From Platerodrilus igneus (Eukaryota > Arthropoda > Insecta > Coleoptera > Lycidae): a stretch of 64,000 nucleotides of DNA. The notes under the pieces were generated by a model. It saw nothing but the letters and a program-made list of their open reading frames with translations. It did not search any database and was not told the DNA's origin. Of this stretch, positions 41,813 to 53,500 are shown in pieces. Each line of letters opens with the position of its first letter. Position 1 is the first letter of the stretch. The DNA lies in contig JARFIW010000453.1 in NCBI GenBank assembly GCA_036346225.1, positions 4,898,001 through 4,962,000 on the forward strand, read 5' to 3'. Both the position numbers and the translations under genes were made by a program.

Positions 41813-43491
41813 ACTGCGGTCGTTAAAGCCTCGGACAATATCATATTTTCCATGACTAATCATCCTACAAACGTGGATGTGAAAAAATTCCCATACATTG
41901 AAAAGAACCGAAATTATTATTAATCACTCAAACAGACCGAAAGTCAATAAATAATATAACTTAAGACGTATTGGGCCTACCCAATGACGCAGCTGTTAAT
42001 AGCACACAGCAACCATGGGAGTACCTAATATTTCCACGAACGAGAAACCCTTGACTCCCAACCGCAAGTTCAGTTCAAATTGGACAATCGTGCGAATAGT
42101 TGAAATTGGGGAATTCCCTAAAATAATATAGCTTATAAATACCGCCATCGCATAATACAAAGGGTAATTCGTTAATTCATTCGCACTGATTCAGATTCAA
42201 ATCGTTAAAGCTTTTAGAACCGCGATCATGGAGCAAATGAACCGGTTTTTAGTAATTCACGCAACGATAATTTTATAAATTCGGACTTCCAAGTGATAAA
42301 AAACTCCCGAAAGCAGTAATCGCGGAATTAAATAAATTTGCCGATATATTGTAAAAGTGTTTCTGTGTTGAATACTTTCCATCAACTCCAGTTGGATTAT
42401 GGATTGCAGACGCCTAGGTTTGTCTTGCTCTAGACAAGGTGACTACACCTTGTACTCAAACCAAAAACTGTAAGTGATAAAATTTTAACTGTCTACCTGC
42501 TCCATATTTTTTATGTATATTCCATTCTTTACACAAAAATTTATTAGTATTCAGAATTTTACGTTGGTGCACGCTGAAGAAAGTTAGAATGTAGTAAAAA
42601 CTGATACCACAAAATTGTAAACGTAGATATTGATAGATACCAGTCTAATTTGTTGGTTAATTAAACTAGAATGAATTGAAGACGTTTTTTCTTTTAAATT
42701 CCAGATATAACGCTCAATTTTTTACAAGATAGATATGAGCAATTAAAATGGCACAATAGTCTTTAAATTTTTAATAATTTTCAAAATTTTACCTTCAAAG
42801 ACTTATCCATAATCAATAAAAATTCTTTAAATTTCATATATAACAGTAATTTATATTTAAATTTTACAAATATATGCATACCATTACCTTTCTGTACTAA
42901 TAGGGGAACGTTCATTTTCTGACTTAAATTGATTAAAACGTATCTAAAAACAAACTTATCGTAATATCATTTGTTCGATTTATCATTAATCGCAACAAAG
43001 TATAGTATTTACGATAAATTGAATTATAAAAAGATTATTGATGAATTTGCTGCTATAAAAGCACGAAAAATTAATTATATGTTGGAACTAAGGCCTTAAG
43101 TTTTTATAAAGGTATACACTTTTTAAATAGATTCCATTTTGATACGAGATTTATTTTGCTTTTGTTTCGTGGATACTTCGCATTCTTTACCATTAATTTT
43201 TATATTTAGTTGTTTTTTATTGATATTTACATTGTTATTGTAATTCATATAAATTTTCTAGTTTGAGCAACTGCTTTTCTTGTCATAAACTGATTTAACT
43301 AAAAGAACACAATTTTAATTTATGCTTGGCGTGTATTTTACCTTGATTCGCCCCTGAACATCACCATATTTTGAATAGCACCTACCATTTAAAAATTAAT
43401 TTCACGATCAAAATTAAAATGGTTTATCTACGGGGAAATATCAAGTCTGACGCACACTTGTTGACTGATAAGAGCACTAATAACAAAGGAT
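41813..43491. other. Intergenic DNA upstream of P450 gene 2
   Basis: No gene recognised. Around 41940-42480 there is a less AT-rich block with TATAAAT at about 42134 and ordered promoter-like sequence, which could be a solo LTR, but I could not find paired ends. Confidence 0.3.
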
Positions 43492-43501
43492 TTTGATATC
43501 A
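43492..43501 (+). promoter_or_regulatory. AACAAAGGAT motif upstream of P450 gene 2
   Basis: It is the same ten bases as upstream of P450 gene 1, 64 bp before the ATG at 43566. A TATTTATCATATAG stretch follows at about 43526. Confidence 0.35.
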
Positions 43502-43565
43502 GTAATATAATTTCAGCGGTTCACTATTTATCATATAGTAGTAACCCTTGGGTCGTGTTTAAAAA

Positions 43566-45172
43566 ATGATTGGTTATTTTTATATATGCACAGTGATTGT
43601 TACAGTATTTGTTGTTTTGTTAACTTATTTTAAATGGAAATTCTTACATTGGCGTAATAAGGAAATTCCTTACATAGAACCAAGATTTCCTTTTGGAACA
43701 AACGAAAATCCATTCAAACGACAAGTGAATAGAGCAATTTGGTTCCAAAGGCAATACCATCACTTCAAATCATTAGGATGCAGATATGGTGGATTATATT
43801 TATTTCTTCGACCAGGATTTCTAGTAGTTGATACAAGATTTATAAGAAATGTGATGTCGAAAGACTTCCGGTACTTTACCGACAGGGGTCTCTACCACAA
43901 CGAAACAGATGACCCACTCAGCGCTAACTTATTTAACCTGGAAGGTGAGAAATGGAAAAATTTGCGCGCTAAATTAACGCCAACGTTCACAAGTGGTAAA
44001 ATTAAGAACATGTTTGCAACGTTAGTAGCTAGTGGAAATCCATTGTATGCAGCTGTAATAGACTACTGCCACAAAAAGGAACCAATTGATGCAAAAGACC
44101 TTTCAGCACGGTTTACTACCGACGTAATTGGATCATGTGCGTTTGGTTTAGAGTGCAACAGTTTTACAGAACCGGAAAGTGATTTCCGCAAGTATGGAAA
44201 AATGTTCTTTTCGGCATTATCCAAATTTCAACTTATAAAATTTATATTTGCATCTTCAAATCCTACACTGAGTAAACGATTAGGGATAACGATTTCAGAT
44301 CCCTTGCCTAAAAATTTCTTCTTGAATATTGTTAAAGAGACCTTACGGTACAGAAAACAGAACAACATAGCACGTAATGACTTTATGCAGCTGCTTATGA
44401 ACCTCATGGATGATGAGAGTGAACCAGGATTAACAGTTGAGCAAGTGGCAGCTCAAGCCTTCGTTTTCTTTATAGCTGGGTTTGAAACATCGTCCACAAC
44501 AATGACTTTTTGTCTTTGTGAACTTGCGGTTAATCAACAGATTCAAGAAAGGGTTCGAGATGAAATCAACTCGACATTATCCAAGTATAAGGGAAATATT
44601 ACTTATGAGGCCATGATGGAGATGAAATATTTAAACAATGTAATTGAAGGTACGGAATTTAAAACTGATTATTTATTAAACACCTACCGATATTTATCTT
44701 TACAGAAACGCTGAGAAAATATCCTCCATTTTCCTTTTTGTTTAGAGTATGCGTTAAAAATTACAAAATACCCGGTACAAACACTAATATAGAAAAAGGT
44801 ACCCGTGTCATTATTCCAGTGTATGGATTACACCACGACCCTGAATATTTTCCTGATCCAGAAAATTTTAATCCTGATAGGTTCAACGAAGAAAATAGAT
44901 CTAAAATAGTACCATTCACCTACATACCTTTTGGCGAAGGTCCACGTATTTGCATAGGTAAGATTTGTATACTATATCATCTGATTATTTTTATCAATAT
45001 TTTAGCCTCTAGGTTTGGACTATTGCAGACGAAAGTAGGCTTGGTTATATTACTAAGGAACTTTATCTTTCGGCTTAATGCTAAAACTAAATTTCCTATC
45101 GAATATGATCGATCGAGTTTTACTTTAACGGCCAAAACAGGTATCTGGTTGGATATAGAAAAAGTTATATAA
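43566..45172 (+). CDS. Cytochrome P450, CYP6-type (clan 3), gene 2
   Basis: Exons 43566-44649, 44706-44957 and 45006-45172 are joined across GT-AG introns of 56 and 48 bp at the same sites and phase (1) as in the gene at 11287. The product has 500 residues. An N-terminal anchor (about 5-20) is followed by WxxxR (W130, R134), AGFETS (about 304-309), ExxR (E362, R365), PDRF and the heme loop PFGEGPRICIA with Cys444. Splicing gives alanine after CI where the paralogue has glycine; this Gly-to-Ala change occurs in other P450 families, so the enzyme is probably still active. The PTFTSG and DRGLYHNE segments place it in CYP6. It is a duplicate of gene 1, very similar by eye along its length. The likely role is oxidative detoxification at the ER; the substrate is unknown. 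Confidence 0.93.
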
Positions 45173-45559
45173 ATTTAGAATACCGCTCAACACTATGCGT
45201 AATTAGTAAACTTAACTGTTTAAAAGTTACGTTAAGTCCTTAATAATATTTAACATAAGTCATTTAATATGTATTATGTTACTTAAATTAACTATATGTG
45301 ATTATTATATAATTGCTAACTCGTTTATTATGATACGTACAATACATTGCATTAAAACCACAATAAAATAATTGTTATTTACGATAACAGTAAGATAACG
45401 ACACTATTATCGCACGCAATATGGCGAAATAAAAATTCCGTTAAAAATTTTTTTTTTAAATTTTTTCACCCCCATCTTCATGTTGATAATCAAAATGGAC
45501 CTTTTTCTTTTGACGTCTAACAGTTTCCGGTAAATAAAGTGCGGTATCTGTTTCAAGAA
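45173..45559 (+). other. 3' flank of P450 gene 2
   Basis: AT-rich. The first AATAAA is at 45362, 190 bp after the stop, so the 3' UTR may be longer than that of gene 1. No other feature. Confidence 0.4.
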
Positions 45560-46240
45560 GATCAGCAATTTATGACGTTCCCTTAGAAATTCGTATAATC
45601 ACATTTCATTTTAATAGTTTCTGTATTAGTAAAGTCCACCAATAGGATTAGGTTACTCCCATTAAGAAATATAAATTTTAGGTTACTATAAATCTTAATC
45701 TAAGGTAAATTTAGTGTGTATCATATTTGATCCATATTCAAAGGTTGTTAAATTTATGTCAGTTTCTAAAGGTTAGAGGTGATGTTATCATTGTAATTAA
45801 TACAGCCGTGATTGTTGTTTTTGACTACAAAAGAATAATGGCGCCAGATAATCTCATCGTCTGAGCGCAAATACATTCTTATACAGTTTTGTGCTAACTC
45901 AAATAAATGTAAATCCCAATTTTGATTCTAGATCTACAATAAGTAAATATAGATTACGTAGGAGAAGACTACACAAGGTATGTTCATTTGATACACTTAA
46001 TCCATCCGTCCGAAGTTTTCCGAGGATGCCTAGAATGATTTTTGAAAGAGGAGATTCATTTTTCAAGGGGCACTTCTTTTTATAACATCCGTACCATCAA
46101 CATGTCGTTTTTAGTAGGTCAATGACCTTGACTAGAGGTTATCGAACAAGGCAGAGTAGCCTAAATATGCTTGGATAATTCCCTAACAAGTGATCCAGTT
46201 TCATTTTCAGGGTCACATTGGTTCCCGTAAATACAGCCCT
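45560..46240 (+). repeat. Unclassified dispersed repeat, copy 2, first part
   Basis: It matches 1425-2050 and 56690-57370, with landmarks CATTTCATTTTAATAGTTTC, CAAAGGTTGTTAAATT and ATCGTCTGAGCG, in the same order and orientation. It breaks off near 46240. Confidence 0.6.
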
Positions 46241-47849
46241 TGTATTGGAAGTAGCCATGTTGCGGTAGACGAAATCAATATCAACATTTAATGGAACAAT
46301 AATCAATCACCCGGGAAAAAACAATGAAAAGAAAGACTTCAGAAACTATACCGGAGTAATGTTTGTAGATAAACAATTATAACATAATGCATGAACTAAC
46401 TGAACGTGCCCATAGCACATATGTGTTTATATTAAGTTGCTACGTACCTAGATGTAGCCGGAAGAAACGTAAATATCAGGATAACTACCAGACGCGGAAA
46501 GTGGGGAGATTCACCTACATACCAAAAAAACAAAAAAAAGCACGTCACCCACGATTATCTATTAATAATAAGAATAAATAAAAGATTCTGTACAAACAAG
46601 CAAAAGAAATAAATTGAGCGTTACCATTTCAAAGCAAACAATTATGTGATACGAACAATTTGGTACTTTAGATACAAAGTGCGCATCTCGTATTTTACAC
46701 AAAATAAAACTAATCAGTAGAAAATAAACATGTGAGAGCTTTTGTCAAGCGTTTTTAAAATTGCACATAATACCTTTTGTAAAATAAAGTAATCAGTAGA
46801 TGAGAATTAACGTGTGAGAGTTTTTGTCAAACATTCTTTTAAATTGTACATAATACCGTTTGTAAAATAAACTAATCAGTAGAAAAGAATAAGCGTGTGA
46901 GAACTTATGTCAAACATTTTTAGCACACCTGTAGAGTGATAATATCGATTCGCAGCAACAAACAATAGTCCTACAGTGTCACGTTTCTTATCACGTAACT
47001 ACACTAAACACTGATAAAGAATATGCCCTTGATATAGACAAAAGAAAACAAGTAGTATACCTGTATGTGTCGGGATACTTAGCTTGCACGCTCTTGGGAA
47101 TATATCAGCACCGCATCGCCACGGTCGTCGGGATCTATTTACCCTGTTACCATAACGGCACTAGCGATCTACAGACAACGGCAGTTGATCTGTGGCAAAG
47201 AACAGTTGGGCCTACAAAAAAAGTACCAATTTGGCCTCCAGCTAAAAACTCCTACTTATCGAACAAAAAAACGTGCATCGTTCTTCAAGTACTAGAATGA
47301 GTAATGTAGAAAATATTTCAACGCACAAGCTGCAGAATCAAATTAAAAGTTGGTTCAAATAGCACGAGTTCAAACTGCAATCCTCGCGTTATCAAACCGC
47401 AATTAGCAAACTGGAAAACACGCTATCAAATAATAGTAGGATCCATCGTTTCGACAAGTCGTTAGATGGAAAACACAAGAGAAAGCAATTATACGTTATC
47501 GGAATGTTTAATAAATTAACGGATACCTAAAACAAGGTATTGACTGTTTAATTTATCAAATAAATTTTCGTTTTAAAAGCAAAATGCCTTTGAGTTAAAA
47601 GTATGTTAAAGTGGGCTTATTCTGAATAGGTACACTATATAGGGTATTTCTGGAGAATTTAAGAATAGAAATAGAATTTATCCGAGCGGGTAATGACTTA
47701 ACCAGGGAAAAAGGGTATTTAATTTATGTTGAAAAATAAACGTAACAAAGTTTTTAATTAGTACATTTTTAGTATATATGATTTTGAATACTTGTCTAAG
47801 ACTGTATTATGCATTAGCATTGAAAACGTAAGTGTGCTATTTATTAAGT
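46241..47849. other. Sequence separating the two parts of repeat copy 2
   Basis: This includes the tandem array at 46690-46930 and a 77-codon plus frame (47067-47300, starting MSGYLACTLLGIYQ) of no known family. It may be an insertion into copy 2, but no ends were found. Confidence 0.3.
46690..46930 (+). repeat. Tandem repeat, three ~80-bp units
   Basis: TAATCAGTAG recurs at 46711, 46790 and 46873 (spacing 79 and 83 bp), each followed by a GTGTGAGA block and a GTCAA block. Confidence 0.8.
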
Positions 47850-48300
47850 TAGAAATAAGTCGTAAATAATTGTGTAAAGATATTTGTGTATGATTGGTTT
47901 TCCATTATTGTAACGGTGTAGTTAGAGTTTTGCCGCCTAGAGGCGTGATTGAGTATTTCAATTTATTTAACATTTGCTTTTAGGAATCTTCTTTGCAGTT
48001 AGCAGTCGTAAGTAGATCTACGTGTTTTTAGGTTTCATGCTTGTTTTAGGTTTAAGATAATATTGGTTTTAATAAATTTTCAAGTATATTTTAAGCCAGA
48101 ATCACGCTTCTGATCTCAGATTTTGGTACTCCCTTGTTAATCTTTCTAGGGTTTTTTCCTATCAATCCTGCGAGATTAGGTCGCGTCCAAAGTATTTCCC
48201 GATCAAGACAATATTTCATAGCCCATAGCATTCTGGAACCCTTTTCAAACACTTACACTACCCGTACCACTGAGTTAGTCGCCAACCAATCTTTCTCTTA
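47850..48300 (+). repeat. Unclassified dispersed repeat, copy 2, second part
   Basis: It matches 2880-3200 and 57840-58230: a GGCGTGATT block, then CAAATTTTGG/CAGATTTTGG near 48116, a CGAGATTAGGTCGCGTC block, and AGCATTCTGGAACCC followed by TTCAAACACTTACACTACCC. The last part is missing in copy 1. Confidence 0.6.
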
Positions 48301-48576
48301 GTACAGTCGAGGTTTACGGTATTTTACCGAAACGGAATATTTAATGGAGTACGTCAGCGAATTTTCTGTGAATTACCGTCTAGATATCCTGGGGGAAACT
48401 GTACGTAACAAATTTTTATAGCTTATTGAACAAATTGTTCGAAGTTGTCATTAGTTTGTTTTCGCTTGAAATACGCTATTATTTTATTCAATAGTTCCAA
48501 TCACTCCGTAATATTATTAGATATTTTTTGAAAGAGCTTACTATATTAATCTGAAACAGGATGTCATACCATATTA

Positions 48577-49200
48577 CTATAGAATATATAAATTTAAAAG
48601 TTTTAATTTTTTGCACAGACATGCTGCCTGGTAACGAGTTTTAACGCTTTTGCTGTTGTTATTTGACATCGTAATTAATGTTTTGTATATTGTTTCTAAA
48701 TTGTGCCCCAGAGGACGTACCGAATCTATTCTACTCTCCCATCGTGTGACAGATAATGGTTTCAATGTGAAGTTATTGATATGTTTCTTCAAAACATCCC
48801 ATTGTTGAGTTTAAGATGCAAACAATACGTAACTTCTTGTAAGATACAAAAAATCAACAGCTTCAAAATGTATATTAACTACATCATTTACGACCAAATT
48901 TAAACTGTAAGATGCGCATAGAACAAAAAGCACTCTGGTGTTAAAATATACAGAAAATTTGCAGCCTATTGTGATTCCCTTTCATGTGTGATTCATTGTC
49001 ATATCCCTGACTACGATATTTTTTGGATTTAAATTTAGAGATTCTAAATGTATATGAAATACATTTTAGTAGAACCATTTTCAACTAAAAATCGTCTTTC
49101 TAAATGTGAAAGCGGCTTTGGCCACTTACCTAAATCGTCATTTAACAGTTGTTTTAAAGCTTTCTTTCATCGAAGTCAACAATAATTTTTCTATAAAAGC
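48577..49200 (-). pseudogene. hAT-superfamily (ZMYM-like) transposase relic
   Basis: Minus frames in order give LGKWPKPLSHLERRFLVENG (about 49140), GYDNESHMKG, an SLNLVV-NDVVN-like block with aspartates, and QQWDVLKKHINNFTLKPLSV. TRWESRIDSVRPLGHNLETI (about 48745) and RYQAACLCKKLK follow. This series is typical of hAT transposases annotated as ZMYM- or TTF-type proteins. Frame changes occur between the blocks. The C-terminal dimerisation domain is not visible, and sequence to the left is the dispersed repeat. Confidence 0.75.
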
Positions 49201-50110
49201 AAGCAACCATATTTATAAAATTTTTGTAGTGAAGAAGGATAGATTATTAGTATTGTGTTTAAAAAAATTTTGAGGTATAATCTTAACTAGTTAATTTGTT
49301 TGGAAATTATTTTTTTGTGATAAAGTGACTAGGCTCTAATGTAGCCCTAGCCCTAAAATGCTATAAAGTGATTAAATTTTTAGATAGTGCGAGATCGTCG
49401 TTCCAATTCCAGTTTGCAGAGTCACAAGTAAGTATTATATTTCTATGTTTTGCTCGTTAAGGATTTTTTTTTCTTTTCGAACATTTCCGTATCTTATCTT
49501 CGGATTGTTTCTCATTATAGCTATTATTAAGTTACGGTGGCGTCCATTAAAAATTCTTTTATTATCGTATACCATCCTACGACTCTGACCCATAGCTTTG
49601 CTCTAAGTTAAAGAAGCTTAGCTGGCTGGAAGATCTCTTTAGAGGGTCCTATTATACTCAAGGCCATTTTCCATCCTTTTTACCCTGGGCTTAAACCTTA
49701 GACAGGAACCCCTCATAATTTATAGAGGCTCTGCCGCCTATAAGGTAGAGTAAAGACACTATAGAAAAAATATTGTAACAACATGCGGCATTCTTTGACA
49801 GCGGTATCTAATAGCTGCGCCTTTGTCGGTTGATAGCGGTTAAGGTTTCTAGACGTGCGGCAAATGAAATCTGATGTAATGTGCTGAAAATAACAAAGCC
49901 GCGATCAGGCGGCTTTGGTACAGTACTTTATACCGTTAAACAAGGAAATTATAATCGCAATTTGCACAATTTACATGCACTAATTAATTTTTCTTTTACG
50001 TTTCTTGTATTTGCAACAGTGGAAACAGCTCCACTTGTAGCAGGCTCATACTTTTATTAAAACCCACCATTTCCACCACTCCACTTACAAAATATTGCCG
50101 CCTTTCTGAT
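49201..50110. other. Probable 5' half of the hAT element, non-coding as preserved
   Basis: I see no readable transposase sequence here. GCCGCC/GGCGGC motifs at 49734, 49899 and 50095 fit the terminal region of such elements. Confidence 0.35.
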
Positions 50111-50161
50111 GTGCCGCCTATGTTTAGTGAACACACTTGTCACTAGTGTGGCTTGGCCCTG
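50110..50161 (-). repeat. hAT-like terminal sequence
   Basis: Read on the minus strand from 50161 the sequence is CAGGGCCAAGCCACAC, the CAGGG..-type start of hAT terminal repeats, upstream of the transposase relic in the same orientation. The opposite end was not found. Confidence 0.45.
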
Positions 50162-52796
50162 GGTCATGTAATTTTGTAATTTCTTGGACATGGTTATAGC
50201 TATTTCAGTTTTTTAATTTTCATCGTGTAAATGAGGTTCAAGTTCAATACCTAGAGAATTAAATATCAAACGTTTTGAATATAAAAAACCAAGGCCGTTT
50301 AGTTTACTCAAACACAATACTTTTTCTTGTTTTGCTTTTCCCACTATTTTCAAAAAAAAAAAAATAGTCAAAGAATGAACAAAATTAGAATATTCTAGTA
50401 GCAAGCAAATTTGCATAAAAAAGATATTTAAGAATATATATTTCTACATTTTGGATCAATGTTAATTTTCCATTTTCATTTTGAGATAACCGTCTCTATT
50501 GCAGCTGCAGGAAGAGACCAGTGGGTTTAAAACTCATGTTTTAACATTAAGCAGTAGGAAGATACTCTATAATTTTCGAAAGGTTAGTAGATAGTTTCCT
50601 ATAATTTTTAATATTTTGTTATAAACATTTTTGTAATATGTTTATTTTATTCTATTTCTACCACTAACCTAAGTTTACGCTCGCTAGTTTCAGTGCTAAT
50701 TGCTTATTTTTTTATTAACTTATTTCCCTGCCCGTTTATTTTCAAATCTATTCGTAATAGTCGTTTCACTTGTAATAACGAACCATAATCTTACTAAATT
50801 TTTACATCAGCCAGAATGCATATCAATGTATTAGGAAATTTTTCAAGGTTGTATGATAAACGAATATTTTGTCATTCCACTTAATTTTATCTGAAAAATA
50901 TTAATCGTCTTAATGTGTGCCACATTTATGTGACTCTAGATCAACATACTCAATGAGGAATACATATTACCTTTATATCTGCCAAAATTTTATACGTCAG
51001 CATAATATTTAAATTATTGTACATAAATTAATTTATATCTTAATACTATACAACGAAAAAGCAATAGATTTAATAGTAGTCCGCTAAGAGTACATGAAGT
51101 AGTAACCACAACAATGAGTTCAAATTTTAAAACTAATTGTACTTTGTTGTGACCCAAATGCATCGTATTATTCCGAGGGAACCTAGAAGTGTAGCCATAT
51201 AAAATTTTCTGGTTAGAGGTGTGGTGAGAAACAATAAACAATTAAAATTAGAAAATAAAAGAAATACATACCCCTGATTCTTGTACCCTGGTCGTTGTAG
51301 GTGGTGGGTTATGCTGTTGTTGGGAAGTCTCCGGAGTCACAGCTCGCGGAACTTATGCACTAACTTCAAAGATTAGTGCGTGCCTGTTCAAAGGCTTGTG
51401 TAAACCTGTTCTTTGCTTCTTTGTGTGCTACTATCCCTGAGTAAGTTCCACAGCTACAAACGATCGACAACACAGCACCGTCCACACAAAGTACACTGTT
51501 ACGACTTATGTTTATCAACGACAAAACATACCGCTTACCAAATTCACTGAATTTGAGGAATGAGGGTGTCAAGTTAGGTGAAGAACAATCACATAGGATT
51601 TGATCTTGCTGGAAAAGAAAAAAAACGAGTAAGCCACGGTGAGCAAATTTATCAACAGCAAAAAATTAAAAATGTAACTACATAAAAAGGTGCAATGTCA
51701 GTATCTAAATGTAAATATATACAACTGTGAAAAAAGGCAAAAAATAGAGTAACATACAGGGAGAGGTACTAATTTGACCAATGACCGCTTATTGGTACTT
51801 CAACGATACGTAAAATCGATCCGAGACAGGGAATGTATTTACCACCAGGCCTAACTTCTACTAAAGTGGTGGAAGTAGGTTGTATTTAATAAACACATTT
51901 GTTGTTATCAATTAACCTGTTGCCAATTTTAGAGTTCCGCTTACTCCTCTAGCTCGGAGTATGTAAATATTAATGGCTTCGACAAATACAAAAGTCTTGG
52001 TTGAGTTTTTGAAGAAGCTTCCACGATAGCTTCGACGAAAATCTGTTATTAGTATGGTCCTTATCCGAAGGTGCGGTAAGAGGCTCCATAGTTAATAAAT
52101 AGCCTGGTGTTCGACATTGGAAGTCATTTAGATCAGAACTTAAGGCGCAGAGATGGTTTAATTTAACACGGATTTAATTTAAGTCAGAATGTATAAAGCT
52201 CTTCACATGTAAGTTTTTGTTCACCGAATACTCGGACTAGATGCGTCTTTACCGGTTTAATCCCGTTTACTCATAAACTGTATAATTTGAGTAAGTATCG
52301 CTACACTTGCAACAACCCGAAAGTACTACATTGGGTTTAAACGCGAATAATTACGTGCTTCATATAAATCAGATTTCAAAATTAATTAATCGTTAAATAC
52401 AATTTATAAACTAAAACTAAAGTGAGGGTTTAAATAATGATGCCCATGGCATTAACTTTGGAGTGTGTTTGATCAACAATACACTAACAAAAAGTGGGCG
52501 GGGGGCAGATCCGTTACATGAATAGCAGCCCGATGGCTCTGCCTACCGGCGCGACCTGAAGGGTCGACCTAAAATTATCCAAATCTAACTAAATTACTAT
52601 TTACTAATGAATTCGAATTTTTAAGCACACGCCAAATTTATTAGTAACGAATCCAACTATTTGTTCCTATTCTATAAATTTACAATATCGTCTGCCCTAG
52701 TTTAAATAATTTATTCTAACTTCAGCCTAAATTCGTCCCAAACGTTCATTATCGTATCCTATCTGACATTCTAATTTCAATCTTCCTTTGTATATA
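50162..52796. other. Intergenic DNA, no gene recognised
   Basis: Minus frames at 50213-50416, 51014-51241 and 51366-51572 show no known domain. A GC-rich patch at about 52495-52570 (GTGGGCGGGGGGCAGATCC) looks like transposon sequence but is unclassified. Confidence 0.35.
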
Positions 52797-53098
52797 ATTG
52801 ACAAAAATGCTAAAGGTAATTGAAAATTAGGTTTATGTATAGTTGTGTACACAATTTAGATTTGTAAATTTTTCAATTGTCGTCATTGGTTTCGGTGGCG
52901 TAATTGAAAAACGCATGGTCTTAGAAAAACTAAGATACAGGTTTAAGTCCTGTCCAAGATCTTACATTTTTTTTCTTTCAATTACTAGCTCGATTTGAAA
53001 TGATCATTTGGGCTTTGCATAAAAGTCTAAGTTATTATTTCATTTTATTCACTGTAATGCGATAGTATTTATCAACTTACCTTATGTAATTAACTATC
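52797..53098 (+). repeat. tRNA-like repeat unit 1
   Basis: This ~300-bp unit is repeated at 53201-53500. It contains a tRNA-like core at about 52888-52962: box A-like TGGCGTAATTG, a stem-loop CTTAG-AAAAA-CTAAG, and box B-like GGTTTAAGTCC. The flanks are AT-rich and shared by both units. It is a tRNA-derived SINE or tRNA pseudogene rather than a working tRNA. Confidence 0.6.
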
Positions 53099-53200
53099 TA
53101 AAATATTTATATATTTAATACTTGGCTTATAGCCGTAATTTTGAGCATCGCTTCCTGTCTATAACTGACATAAGTCAAAAACTTGACAATGTCAGATATG

Positions 53201-53500
53201 ATTGACAAAAATGCCAAACGTAATTGAAAGTTATGTTTATGTATAGTTGTGTACACGATTTAAATTCGTAAATTTCCAAATTGTCGTCATCGGCCTCGGT
53301 GGCATTATTGGTAAACGCATGGTTCCGGCAAAACCAGAATACAGGTTCAAGTCCTGTCCAAGACCTTATATTTTCTATCTTTCAATTACTAGCTCGATTA
53401 GAAATGATCATTTGGGCTTTGCATAAAAGTCCAAGTTATTATTTCATTTTATTAATTGTAATACGGTAGTATTTATCAACTTACCTTGTGTAATAACTAC
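53201..53500 (+). repeat. tRNA-like repeat unit 2
   Basis: This second unit lies 404 bp after the first. The core at about 53292-53366 has box B GGTTCAAGTCC and an anticodon-like stem TGGTT/AACCA with a 7-nt loop CCGGCAA. The base at position 33 is C rather than the near-universal T. The acceptor stem (GGCCTCG with CAAGACC) pairs only partly. Confidence 0.6.

Noticed and set aside
47067..47300. 77-codon frame as a host gene
   Set aside because: Short, unrecognised, and located in sequence that interrupts a repeat copy.
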